Shown piece after piece: positions 23,701-35,156 of a stretch of DNA of 59,659 bases. The notes under the pieces were generated by a model. It saw only the letters and a list, made by a program, of their open reading frames with translations. It was not told the DNA's origin and searched no databases. This stretch comes from Brachionus plicatilis (taxonomy: Eukaryota; Rotifera; Eurotatoria; Ploima; Brachionidae). Each line of letters begins with the position of its first letter. Within the stretch, counting starts at the first letter, position 1. Both the position numbers and the translations under genes were made by a program. The stretch is from assembly GCA_010279815.1 (NCBI GenBank), contig QEOQ01000226.1, forward strand, positions 224,307 through 283,965. Reading direction: 5' to 3'.

Positions 23701-26299
23701 TAACTTATTAAATTTTTTTAAACAAAAATATAGTTCCATTCCAGAAAATTTACGAAACACTTGTCAAAAACAGTCAAAATTATTTTTTAATTTTTATAAT
23801 TAAAAAAACTCAAAATCTTATTTTGATAATAATTTCTGATCATCAGCTTCATTTTGTCAGGCACAAATCAATTAAACGTACCTTGATTCATATTCTAATT
23901 ACACTATTTACTAAATTTTGAAAAAATCTCAATATAAAAATCGGAAGAAGAGTGGCAAATTGAAGTTCATAATCAATTGAAAATTTAAAATTTAAACAAA
24001 GGTCTTTATCCTTAATGACTAAATTTTATTAAACAAAGCTTGTTTAATCCAAAATAAAAAAAATTATATGAATTTTTATTTGTGGTAAAAATTAAATATT
24101 AATCAATATTTTGAAATTATGCAATTAATAAAAGAATCATTTATAGATCATTTGGAAAAAAAATATTTATTTTTTTAATTTATTTTTTTTAAGCTGTTAA
24201 ACATTCAGTGTTTTATTAAAAAAAAAAATAAAATAAGCTTATGTGATCATTTTTATTCAGATTTTAATTAATTTAGGGTTGATATTTTGATCCTGATCAT
24301 GATCTTCAAGTTGCCAGCAGAGTGTATTTTTGCAGTAGTAATGTGTTGTTTTAGAAAATAATAAAATTTTTAAATAGGTGTATCAAAGCATTTTATGAAT
24401 GATATTATTGGTAATAAATCAAATTTTTACACCAGTCTTTTCAGATGAAATCTAATTGTCTAATTATTTTGAATTAATAAAAATTTTTTTTAGATATTTT
24501 CAATAAACTAAAATCCAAACTAATATGGACAATTATCTTAAATTTAAATCTAAATTTTTTGTAAAAACAAAATTTTTAAACTTAATTTTTTAACTTACAA
24601 TTGTGTTCTGCTATAAAAAAACTTTTTATAATTCTATAAACACTTTCAAGAAAAATTATTTCTTAACAGGAAGAATTAAATTTTTGTGAGATATGAAATA
24701 AAAAAATTTATGTTTATTAATCTATTTTTCTCTGTATTTTTGTATTTTATTTTGAATTTTGATGACTCAAAAATTAAGTGGTAGAAAAAATTTTATTACA
24801 AAAGCTATTTACTAAAATTAATTGATATTCATTATATTTCCTGACATAATAATTTACTCAAAAAAATTCATCACAAGCCATTAAGTCTCTCTTTTCAAAA
24901 AAAACTTAATTAATCATGAAGCCTAAATAAAAAAGTGTTTCCTATTTCTCTTTAAATAAGCCTAAATATTTTGGTATTGAAAAGTTTAATTTCTAAACAA
25001 AACCATTTACGGACAAAAAAACAATTCGTTGAATACTATTTTTTAAAATTATTTACAATCTGTCAGTTAAAAAATAAATCTTGATTGAATTTTTATCTCT
25101 AATTTTGTCAAGAAAAAAAGGAAGTCCAAAATCAATTGCATTAATTTAATTGACAATATTTTCAAAAATTTTTTATTCAAAAATCTGGAATCCCAGCATT
25201 TGTTAAAATAAAATTCTGAATATTTATTTTTATTCGTTACTAAAAATTCATCCAATAGAAATTTAATGGAAATTTTTTTCCTTTAATTTTATACATTTTT
25301 CTAAAAATTTTGATCAAAACCGACTAAAAAAATTAATTAATAGAAAACTCAAATCAATATTTTAAAAATTTTAATTTTAATTGTTCAAAAAATCGTCATG
25401 ATTATATTTGATTTTAAATTTTATCAAAAAAAGGAAAATTGAAAATTAACTACACAAATTTTTACAGTACAATAAAAAAAACGAATTTAGTCAAGGCATA
25501 TTTATAAATATTGGCAAACTAAGCATTATTATTAATGAAAAATTAAACTCAATTTTAACATCTTTATTTATTTGTACTAGCTCTCAAGCTTTTAATTATA
25601 TTTTTATTTTTACTCCAGAAAAATACTTTTAGAAATTAAAAATTTTTTGATGGAAATAGTCAACCATTTTTAGTGTTTACATTTTCTTTGAAAAAATGCA
25701 ATTAAATTTTGTTTTTTTTTTTTTTTAAATTACACCTCTTTCATGGGAATAAATTGAAGTAAATAAAAAAATTAACTTTTAAACCTTGAACATACTTATT
25801 ATTATTCTTAAATTAAAAATTAAAAATAATAAACTGTGCTAATTTAAATAAATAGTAAATTTTTTAATATGAAAATTTTATTAAAATATCTCAAAATAAA
25901 TAATTAATGACAATTCTAATATTTTTTGACACAATAAATTTTAAAATAAATCAAAATATATACCACTATGTTATGTTTATTTTTTTCTTTTATTATATAT
26001 AAAATTTTTAATCTGATAATCTTTCATATTTGATAGTTTAATAAGGTATTTTCTTTTTACAAGAATAGAAAAAAGGTTGAATCTTTTTCGCCTTTGGATG
26101 AATAATTAAAATTAAAACATTTCAAAATTCCATATTAAAACAACTTCAATTAATAAATCTAAATTTATTTACCTTATTTAAAAAGTTTACTCAGAAGATT
26201 AGAATCTTGAAAATCGATGCATTTTAAAATTATCGTTTATTTAAATTTGGTATAATTTATTAAAAGTCAAGTGTCAAAGTATTAATTAATTTTGTTCTT
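20776..26299. other. Gene-poor AT-rich desert
   Basis: 5.5 kb without a supported gene. Open frames here are short, start at non-ATG codons or are Lys/Phe/Ile-only. A patch at 22600-22710 looks a little more coding-like (P-G-K-F-E-S-E-W-Y) but has no domain and no clear splice context. An AAATAAATAAAT tract is at about 21148-21175. Confidence 0.45.
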
Positions 26300-27830
26300 T
26301 TTAGTAAAGATGATCAAGATTCAGCAATTTGAGTTTCAGATCAAATTTTTAGATCAAAACGACCATTTAAAATTTTAAAACTTAATTAATCTAATGATAT
26401 TGATAATTTTCAAAAAAAATACTAAACAAAACTGGACATTTTATGTCTAATAACGGTTCATAATCAAATTTGGATCAAAATGATTGACCTCTAATTTATT
26501 TAACTAAAACCATCAATAATTTAAATAATTCAGCATAAGTTAATTCAGAAATTCAAATTCATAACTTTTATATTCATTCATTCAAAAATTTAAATTAAAA
26601 TAATTTTATTGTTCCACTCAAAAAAATTAAATAAATTTCAAAACATTAAATATTTTTGTCTTTTAAAGTTTCTATTAAAATCAATTTAAAAAACTTGAGT
26701 ATTGTCAATTTCATGATCCATAGATCACAAATTTTATTCGAAAAAATTTAAAATGTAAATTTTATAAAGTAAAATTTTCAAAAATGGATTCAATCATGAT
26801 TTTTACATGACTCATAATATTTTACGTAATCATGACTCTTAAAATTAGCATAATCAATAGAATTGATACACTATGAATGAATTCATCTCTAATGTTTGAA
26901 TTAACAAATTTGACAATTTTTTTAATTTTTTATTTTTGTTGCAACCACTTGGACAAAAAAAATTGGTTCGGATGGATGCTTTCTCTGGTTTTAGCCTGAG
27001 ATTCCATATTTTATGAATATATTAAATTTTTTTTTATTATTTTATTATCTTTCTGTTAATTAGTATTTTGGAGTTTAGAGGTCATTTTGAGATATTTAAA
27101 TTTTTATTTTAAATAATTGTACCGAGCTAATGCTCATTCAGAATAAAAATATAAAAAAAATTAAGATAAAGTCAAATAAGATAAAAAAAAATAGAAAAAA
27201 AATTTAAGTAAATCTATACAGGTGAAGTTAAATTATTGATTAAAAAAAAATTATTACCCTAAAATAAATAATTGAGTATTGAATCAAATTCATTCCTAAA
27301 CAATTTGTTACATTTAAAATCAATTTATTCCGAAAAAGTAAAAAAGTTCTATTAACATCAAACTTTTTATATTCACTGTTAATTTGTTACAAAAAAATCA
27401 AAATGATATTGTTTCTATCATAATAGTGTGTTATGAATTTTAATAGTTCTTATTTTTATTAAATTTGTGCATTAGTTTAAAGAGGGCTTTTTTACATTGA
27501 ATTGGATCACAAAATTTCAAATTTTTTACAAATTTCATTAAATCACATTTTCAAAAAGTTGTTTAAAAATTATTTAAAATTATTATTTTTTTAATTGTTG
27601 TTTTTTATTCAAAAATTATGAAAAATTGAAATTTTCAAAATGTACTTAAGTGATTTCTGTGATTAATGTGATCTTTAGATCATAAAATTGAAACGACCCT
27701 AAAAAAACCTATTAAATAACATGTCAATTAATTGCTTAGGACAAAAATTATTTTCCTCTACTATTAAAAAAAAAATTTATATTTTGATCTTGATCTCAAA
27801 CTTCAATTTGTCCAAGATTCCACAATAAAA
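26300..27830. repeat. Long member of the GATCAAAA/GATCTTGAT repeat family
   Basis: Left part GCAATTTGAGTTTCAGATCA (about 26318) and the inverted right part at 27780-27830 (TTTGATCTTGATCTCAAACT, then TCAATTTGTCC) are mirror images, so they look like terminal inverted repeats. Inner segments match 4577-4720. No open reading frame. Probably a MITE enlarged by other insertions. Confidence 0.45.
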
Positions 27831-28660
27831 ATGTGATAAAATCACATCTAGATCTTGAATCATGTCGGAATATGCAGTCTGTGATTTTTTTTAATTAGAA
27901 GCTTCTATTCTTTGATATGTGATTAATTTTATGCAAGTGAGTGAAAAATGAGAAAACTGTAAAATAATTCATTCAGAATTTAATTTTCTAAACTGGAACA
28001 TATCCCGAGGAAGTAATCGGGATTAAAGAAGAGGTCGCTATTTGACAGACTAAATAGGACTTGATATCGGATACAAACTAGTTTATTCAATTCAAGTTCT
28101 AGTTTAGCGACAAAAGGCTCATAAATATTCCATTATTGACGGTTCATAAACAAAAGTAAAATCTTAAAGGTTGTTTATTCAAATTGTCTTTGACTAGAAC
28201 ATTTAAATAGCTGTCAATAGCCAGAGATCTCAATTTCACTCGGCATTCATTAACAGTTCATTTGAGACGCTTTTTATTTGTTTTAAATTTAATAAAAAAG
28301 TTAAACTTAATTAAATATTTAGGGTTTTTATTTGAGTAATTGGAATCTTTGTGCAAATAATGTCATGTTAGAGATCAATTTTGGCCCAATTTTAATTTCT
28401 AGTTGATTGTCGTTCAAATTCACGTTATCTTAAAAATACTTGGCGTACTTCCTTCCAATTGCTTATTGAGCACGACTAGAGATGCATTCGAGATAGGTGT
28501 TATCAGGCGATAAGTCGAGTGAGCGTCTTAGTTGCTCTTAGCTCCTCTTGACCCATTCCACTAATGGAAGTGTGACCTATGCAGCATTTTGTCTAAAAGC
28601 TTTTTTTTTCCTATTTAAATTAAAGAAAACATTAAGACTTTATTTTTATTTATTTATTTG
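27831..28660. other. More complex non-coding stretch
   Basis: Base composition is less skewed than the neighbourhood at 28000-28280 and 28440-28600, with GATA-containing clusters (AGATAGGTGTTATCAGGCGATA). No open frame or RNA fold could be assigned. It could be a promoter or enhancer of a gene whose exons are far away; this is inference only. Confidence 0.3.
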
Positions 28661-29060
28661 TTTATCTTCAGAATTTAAAAAAAAATAAAATAAAGTTAAA
28701 TAAGATAATAGAAAATAGAAAAAAAATAAAAAGTCAAAAGAAAATGGCTCTTTATTTTATTTTTATTTTATTTATTTATTTCAATGAACGCCTTGAAGGC
28801 GATGTAAAGTTATAAGATTAAAAAAAAAAAAATACAATAAGACAAAAAATTTGATAGTTTTTAAATAAAGATATAAGAGAAATGTTATTTTTTTTTTTTT
28901 TAATTCAACAAAATTATTATTCATTTTTTCATTTTTCAGTTGAAATAAAAATTAAAATAATTTTTTTTGATCTTCAGAATTTAAAAAAAAATAAAATAAA
29001 GTTAAATAAGATAAAATAAAATAGAAAAAAATAAAAAGTCAAAAGAAAATGGCTCCAAAT
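28661..29060. repeat. Direct repeat (about 85-90 bp) flanking a short insertion
   Basis: The block CTTCAGAATTTAAAAAAAAA through AAAGTCAAAAGAAAATGGCTC occurs at about 28668-28755 and again at about 28970-29055. Between them is TTTATTTCAATGAACGCCTT with GAAGGCGATGTAAAG (28776-28812). Its inverted copy is at 49439-49470 (ATCGCCTACAAAGCGTTCAT), so the insert is a dispersed SINE-like or LINE-tail piece. Confidence 0.5.
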
Positions 29061-29368
29061 ATTTGATAAGAACAAATTTAGTAGATTCTCCACAAATTTA
29101 ATCAAACAATAATATATTAAGAATAAAAACAATTTTTTAGTAGACAAGTAATTTATTCAGTTTATATTAACTAAATATGAAATAATAGAACAAAAAAATG
29201 ATATGTTACATTTTTAAGAAAAGTATTAAATATTTAATATATAGAAAAAAAATATTGAAAGAAAACATATTAAACTAAATTTTTTTTTAACAAAAACCTT
29301 TTTTCTTTTTCATGGACGCATTACGTTTCCGGCATATGTTCCCAAAACTTGTCTTTTATTTCTCCTTT

Positions 29369-29503
29369 TTAGATCGAATCTTGAATGAGCTTGTAGTCAT
29401 CAAACGAAGAATGTAATTCAAAAATAATATTTTTGCCTCTTTTCCTTTTGTTGCCCGACCCCTTCAATATTTTTGTATATGGAATTAGATAATCATCAAT
29501 CAT
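29369..29503 (-). pseudogene. Relic frame of a transposon DNA-binding protein
   Basis: ATG at 29503 opens MIDDYLIPYTKILKGSGNKR, a basic K-R-G-K stretch and F-E-L-H-S-S-F-D-D-Y-K-L-I-Q-D-S-I, then TAA (29369-29371). The frame goes on after the stop (K-G-E-I-K-D-K-F-W-E-H). The S-F-D-D-Y segment resembles S-L-D-E-F in the relic at 52844-53257. Probably the N-terminal piece of a Mutator-like transposase. Low certainty. Confidence 0.35.
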
Positions 29504-29835
29504 AAATGTTGTCTATTATCTTAATTTTTGTGACAATTTTTCAAAAAAAAAAGAAAGAAAAAATTAAAAATAAAGTTGAATAAAATAAAAAAAAGTAAAA
29601 AAATAAATTTAAAAATAAAGTAAAATAAAATGTTTATTCAATTATGCTTTATATATTTGTTTTTATTTATACTAAATTTGTGGGGAAAATTGCTAACAGC
29701 CAAAGAAAATTAAAAACGATATCTAAATTTTATTATTTTCTATATTCTAAATTTTGTAATTTTTAATTCGGGTACATGATAGCAGACTTTTCATTTTCTT
29801 TTTTCCGGCATGAACTTTTTATTTAAATATGATAA

Positions 29836-29905
29836 TTCAAGCAAGGGGGTGAAAGGAAGGACTAAGTTCCATCCCAAATTATATTTTTAATAAATAAATA
29901 AAATT
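29836..29905 (+). repeat. Short dispersed LINE/SINE tail
   Basis: GTGAAAGGAAGGACTAAGTT with CCATCCCAAATTA and an AATAAATAAATAAAA end, matching 7911-7985. No coding content. Confidence 0.45.
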
Positions 29906-29948
29906 GAGTAGAAACTTTATTTTTTTTGTTTTTGTTTTTTTAAAACAG

Positions 29949-30127
29949 GTTGATTCTAGGGATTTGAGTTGCACAATACACCGAGCTGATTTAGAAAAAC
30001 ATCTTAAGTCTTCAAAAATAGCCACAAGTGATTGGAAAAATGTGTCAAAACAACTTGTTAAGAGAGTTAATAAAACACCAATTTTAATTAAAGGCTTAAA
30101 ATTTTTTATTAATTTTGTGTTTCGCTA
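29949..30127 (+). other. Exon-like open frame without a clear gene
   Basis: A long T-rich tract ending AAAACAG (29943-29949) looks like a splice acceptor. The following frame reads V-D-S-R-D-L-S-C-T-I-H-R-A-D-L-E-K-H-L-K and continues with S-D-W-K-N-V-S-K-Q-L to a TAA/TAG. No ATG, no donor and no domain that I can name. It may be a lone exon, an exon relic or chance. Confidence 0.2.
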
Positions 30128-31789
30128 AGAAAACAAAGAATAAAAGAGAAAGCTTGAGGCCAGTGTATTCCATGGAGAGAAAGAGAGAGAAAGGTCTGAC
30201 TCGAGATAAATTAGAAACGACAATTTGACATTTTTTCCGCACTCGATATCCACTCATCGTCCATTTGTTTTGCTTGTTTCCTACCTGAACACAAAATAAA
30301 CATTGGATTTAATATTTAATTAAACCACTTAAAGGATTAAATTTGTTTTTATTAGTCCTGATGTTTTCCTGTGCTCTTCTAAATTTACCTCAAATAAATC
30401 ACTAGTCAGGCTCAAGTATGTGATTAAATTTTTCCCAATCTGCATGCCGCCATACTCCACAATTACCTGCATTCAAGTATTTTTTTCTTTTTTTTTTTTT
30501 TTTTAATTAACAACGTTCGCTATAAATTAACTTGTTTGTTTTTGTACTAGTCCATGAGAAAATCACTCAAAGTCAAAAAAAAAAATTTATTTACATTCTT
30601 ATAAAATAAACTTTAAAATAAAATTTTTTTTTCAGAATTTACTAAAAAAAATTTTACTCAAAGATTTTATTAAAAGTTAATTGTATTTAGTTTATAAATG
30701 TGTTTTAATTACAATGGTAAATAGAATAAAATTGGAGAGAAATAAAAACAAAACTACTTTGATGTTTTTATTAAGTATTAATTAAATTACGAATAGAAGG
30801 TCAGAGTTGCTTTGATTAAACACTTGGAGAATTACTTTTTATTCGTGTTAGTTTGATTAAACTTTTTTTTATTCGAACTCCGATTCAATTAATATTAGCG
30901 CTTATTCAAGTTAAAAAAGCGCAAAAGTCAACAAGCTAAAAAGTCTTAACAATAGTGATCAATGTCAAGAAGTCATAGCATTTTTGTTAATGAAAAATAT
31001 GAATCAATTTCGGATAGATTAAATGGTGCATGATCCACTAATAGGTCTAAATTAGAATTGTTTAGTATATAAAAAGGGTATTTTTTATTTTTTAAGTTAT
31101 TTTGGCAAAGAACATTTTAAATTTGATCAAAAAGTCAAATTTTTAAAATTTAAAAATTTTACCATTTTTGTGTTTAGTTTAGGCTCAAATTTTAATTTCA
31201 ATTTTTTTGTTTTTTTTTTTAATAAAAAACTTTTTTATCTTGTACTTTAAAATTTAAGATAATCATGGGATTTTTTTATTCTTTTATTTTGTCAAAAATA
31301 AGTAAGAAATTAACATTAAAGAATTGAAGAAAAATTATACTCATTTAGTCCTATAGCATTTACAAGTGATTTTTTAAAGCTTATCTTATCTTTTATCTAT
31401 TTTGTAAATGTAGATAGATTTCACCTCAATAACTTTTCATTTATGCATTTTACAATCGGTAATATTTTTGTTAATGAAAAAGTTAAATCATGGTGCACAT
31501 ATTTTAATTTTTCTTCTCTTAACTACCAGTAAACTTGGCTGTGACCATTGAGCTACTTGAACATTTGAGTTAAATTGTTCTAAAATTAATTATTCTTGCA
31601 TTTATTTTTAATTTTTTTATAATATCGGATTTGGACTTATTTTGATCAAAAATTTTATTTCTAACAAAAAAATAAAGAAAGTTTCTGAAAAATTTAGCTA
31701 CCACTTTAAAAGGTTGGGCAGTTGGTTCAGTACAATCTCTCAGTAATTTGAGGCTACAAAGAACAATAAGAGTAATGTCAAGACTTTGG
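30128..31789. other. Intergenic, no gene seen
   Basis: Contains a GAGA-rich patch (30175-30195) and AT-rich sequence. An 88-codon minus-strand frame from ATG 31836 (MSTQTFNQIVSVNARSQSLD) overlaps the start of the satellite array below and has no known domain, so I do not call it a gene. Confidence 0.35.
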
Positions 31790-33150
31790 CTTCTGGCATT
31801 AACTGAAACTATTTGATTAAAGGTTTGAGTTGACATAAATCAGTATCATATATTTTTTGTGCAAAATCAAAGTTAGATAATTCTAAAAATTTTAAATTAA
31901 ATTGAAAATTGAATATTTTTAATTATTTTAAAATAATTTTTTGAATAAATCCATCAAAAATTGGCANNNNNNNNNNNNNNNNNNNNNNNNNNNNNNNNNN
32001 NNNNNNNNNNNNNNNNNNNNNNNNNNNNNNNNNNNNNNNNNNNNNNNNNNNCATCAAGAATTGGCATTTAAAAAATAAATTAATCTTTTTTTTTGTGCAA
32101 AATCAAAGCAAAAAAGAGAATTAACAAATCAAAAATTATTTTGAAATAATTAAGTTTCTTTTAAAAAATTTTTTAATTAATTTTTGAATCAATTTATTAC
32201 ATTATTAGATTTGGCATTAAATAATACTATTTGTATTCACTGTTCGAGTTGAAATTAATCAATTTCATAATTTTCTTAAGCAAAATCAAAGTAAAAAAAT
32301 TCCAAATTATTTTAAAAAAATTAATTTTTTAATCAATTTATTAAATTAATCTGGAAAATTATTTTTTTTAATTTTATTAATTTTTTAAACATCATTAAAA
32401 TTGACATTAAATGAATACATATATAAAAAATTAGTATCGTAATTTTTTTCTAAAATCAGAGTATCAAAGGAGTATAATAAATCTCAAACTATTTTTAAAA
32501 ATCAATTTATTACACATGATCAAAATTGGCATTAAATGAATAGAAATATTATAGGTATTTTTTGCATTTTTTTTTCTAAAGAGATTTAACAGATTAAAAG
32601 TTATTTTGGAAAATTATTTTTTTAATTTTATTAATTTTTTAAACATGATAAAAGGACATTAAATTAATGCATGTATTAAAATTTAGTTTCGTAATTATTT
32701 TTTTGCAAAATCAGAGCATCAAAAGAGATTTTTAAAATTTCAAACTATCTTTAAAAATCAATTTATTAAACATGATCAAAATTGGCATTAAATGAATAAA
32801 AATATTAAAGATATGTATGATATAATTTTTTTTGTGGAATTTTTTTTTTCAAAAGAGATTTAACAGATTAAAAATAATTTTTTAAATCAATTTATTAAAC
32901 ATGATCTAAATTGGCATTAAAGAATAAAAATATTATAGATATGTTTGAGATTTTACAGATTAAAAATTATTATGGAAAATAATTTTTTTAAATTTTTTTT
33001 TAGCATGATCAAAATTTCATATATTAAAGTTTAGTAAAGTAATTTTTTTGCAAAATCAGAGTATCAGAGGAGATTTTTAAAATTTAATTTTTTAAATCAA
33101 TTTATTTATTTATTTAAAATGGCATTAGATGAATAAGTAAATGAATAAAC
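31790..33150. repeat. Degenerate satellite array, period about 125 bp, spanning an assembly gap
   Basis: The phrase (AAA)TTGGCATTAAATGAATA recurs at about 31961, 32060, 32211, 32527, 32781 and 32910, with weaker copies near 32401, 32650 and 33121. Between copies are GCAAAATCAGAGTATCAAAA and AAATCAATTTATTAAACATG. Most spacings are 124-130 bases. The 85-base N run at 31967-32051 falls inside the array, so the true copy number is unknown. Confidence 0.7.
31967..32051. other. Assembly gap (N run)
   Basis: 85 undetermined bases within the tandem array, consistent with collapse or failure of assembly across repeats. Confidence 0.99.
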
Positions 33151-34225
33151 AATTGAGTATCGAGTGTAAGTAGATAAGAGGTAAGCTCATGAGGCTCAGA
33201 GCCTTATTTGTAACTAAATAGGTATAATGAGATTTATGCTAGCTGAAGAGCTAGTATTTCAGCAAGAGGCATTATCAGCCGTGTCATGTTTGCCCAAAGA
33301 CTTAATAAGTTGTGTTTAAAAGTGGGACTAGATTTGAATAGAAGTCATCTGTTTGCCGAATGGATCACAGTGGGCCCATTAAAAATGGCAAACATTCGGT
33401 TCGTGTGTTTCATGCAAATAAAAATGTATGCACCTGTCAAATTGCGAAATTTGTTCGCATTCGGAGCACATGCAACCGAATGAGTAAATAGTAAAGTTTA
33501 TCTTGGAGTAAATCTGGGGGAAATTTGACATCAGGTAAATGAGTCATTAATAATCGATTTAAGATAAGTCGAGTCAAAAATGGCAAAATTTTTTTTTCTT
33601 TCCTGCTCTAAATGCGATCGATAAGGGCTCTGTAAGCACCGATTTGAAAAGAAATTGTAAAGAAATTGTAAAGAAATTTGCCAGATTAGAGATTAAAAAA
33701 AAGATTTGGACAAAAAAAATTTTTTTTTCCTTTTATTTTTTTATTAAAAAGTCAATAAAGTAAAATTATTAATTTTGTGCGCTCTTTGTTTTCTTTTTTA
33801 AGTCAAATATTAAATTCTTGAAATCAAAGCCGCTCGGAAACAATCGCCGATGCGTGTTCTCAAAGAATCTAGGTGACCAGTGTATAAATAGAGTTTAATT
33901 TAGTTTTTAGAACAAGAAAAGAAGATCAGGTTGTTTCGGATTCCGGGAGGGAATTTGTGTCACGTGATTTAATCTTGCAAGCAGGTGATTGAATTTCAAA
34001 GAAGCTGACACAGATTTCACGCTTGGAACCGCAGCAAATTATACACTTTGCTGATGTTCTTCTTCTAACTGAACATTTTAAGTCATTAGAGAACTAATGA
34101 TACGCTTCAAATACTAGTTTGAGATAACACAAATTTGGTGTAATAAATCAACAGGATTTGGCATGAAATAACTTATCATTAAATTTTTTTTTAGTCTAAT
34201 TAAAGTCTAGTTACCTAGTAACTGG
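33151..34225. other. Non-coding upstream region of the Death-domain gene
   Basis: Less AT-rich than average. A frame from ATG 33286 (65 codons, MFAQRLNKLC) has no domain or splice support. TATAAATAG at 33883-33891 could be a second promoter with a non-coding first exon. Confidence 0.35.
33959..33968. promoter_or_regulatory. Palindromic E-box (GTCACGTGAT)
   Basis: The core CACGTG at 33961-33966 with flanking T and A gives TCACGTGA, the preferred site of MITF/TFE-type bHLH-zip factors. It lies 370 bases upstream of the Death-domain ATG. A single site in AT-rich DNA stands out but function is inference. Confidence 0.35.
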
Positions 34226-34233
34226 TATAAATA
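34226..34233 (+). promoter_or_regulatory. TATA box candidate of the Death-domain gene
   Basis: TATAAATA, 103 bases before the ATG at 34336, giving a leader of about 75-80 bases. Confidence 0.4.
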
Positions 34234-34335
34234 AAAAAGAGAAAAAAGCGAGCTAAATTTTCATTATTTTTTCTTGTTATTTTAGAATTTAATTTTTAAA
34301 ATATCAGCATGAACAAATTAGACTAACAAAAAAAA

Positions 34336-35156
34336 ATGTTCAATGACGAAAAAATTCCTCTCGTCAAGCCAATAAAAGCAATTCAAAATTTTCTACCTGA
34401 TCAAGTAAATTTACTTTTTAATTAAACTCTAATTGAAAAAATAAAATTTAAAAAAAAAAATTTTTTTCTCTAAAGAATGGAGCTGGTCTAAAGCGAAAGC
34501 TTTTGGACAGCCCGGACGAGGCGGATTGTTGCCATGAGGCGAAAAGACCGGCAGCTCGACTCGTTGGCGAATGCCAACTGGACGACAGAGCCCTGTGGAC
34601 CATTGCCAACGAGTACGAGCCGCTTGATGACTGGAAATCTGTGGCAAAATGCTTGGCACTCTCTAATCAAGACATTCTGCTAATTGAGCACAAACACCAT
34701 GATTTGCTGGAATGTTTTTATCAAATGTTGGTCAGGTGGCGTCTCAGACAGCCGGAAAATTGCAATTGGAATTTTTTCTCAAAGAAAATTTGCCAAAAGT
34801 TTGGCAAGCCGATTTGGCATGGTGCAAAAAAGGAGCCTTTGGTTTATTTTAACCAAATAGCTGGGCAAAAGCCCATCGAGAATGTGAGACTCAATGAAAA
34901 GGTTATGTGGCAAGTGTCCGACTTTATGTGCGAACATTGGAAATCAATTGGAAGATATCTTGGTCTCAGAGAGTCCACATTGGTTCAGATCGAGTCAAAG
35001 TATTTGTCTGTGGACGGTCTGAGAGAGTGTTGCTACCAAATGATGCTGACTTGGTCACAACAATTTAGCTCCGAAGCATTTGTTAAAACTTTTTCAATCA
35101 AATTAATCGAGATGAATTTTAATTTTTATGCGAAAGAATTATTAGATTTTTTTTGA
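34336..35156 (+). CDS. Tandem Death-domain adaptor-like protein
   Basis: Two exons, 34336-34404 and 34476-35156, joined in phase 0 across a 71-bp GT-AG intron; 249 aa, no signal peptide or membrane segment. Exon 1 encodes MFNDEKIPLVKPIKAIQNFL; exon 2 starts N-G-A-G-L-K-R-K. Death domain 1 (about residues 58-132) shows W-T-I-A-N-E-Y, D-D-W-K-S-V-A-K-C-L-A-L-S, I-L-L-I-E, C-F-Y-Q-M-L-V-R-W. Death domain 2 (about 162-245) shows W-Q-V-S-D-F, E-H-W-K-S-I-G-R-Y-L-G-L, L-V-Q-I-E, C-C-Y-Q-M-M-L-T-W. These are the helix 2-5 hallmarks of the Death fold (W-K-x-L-A-x-x-L-G-L, then Y-Q-M-L-x-x-W). Such proteins link receptors, kinases or caspases in apoptosis or innate immunity by homotypic contacts. No caspase, kinase or DED is present, so it would act as an adaptor (inference). 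The match could instead be to the broader Death-fold group. Confidence 0.8.

Noticed and set aside
31570..31836. 88-codon minus-strand ATG frame beside the satellite
   Set aside because: Its start overlaps the satellite unit and the C-terminal half is low complexity; no family recognised.
33286..33483. 65-codon ATG frame upstream of the Death-domain gene
   Set aside because: No recognisable domain and no promoter or splice support; kept only as part of the upstream region.
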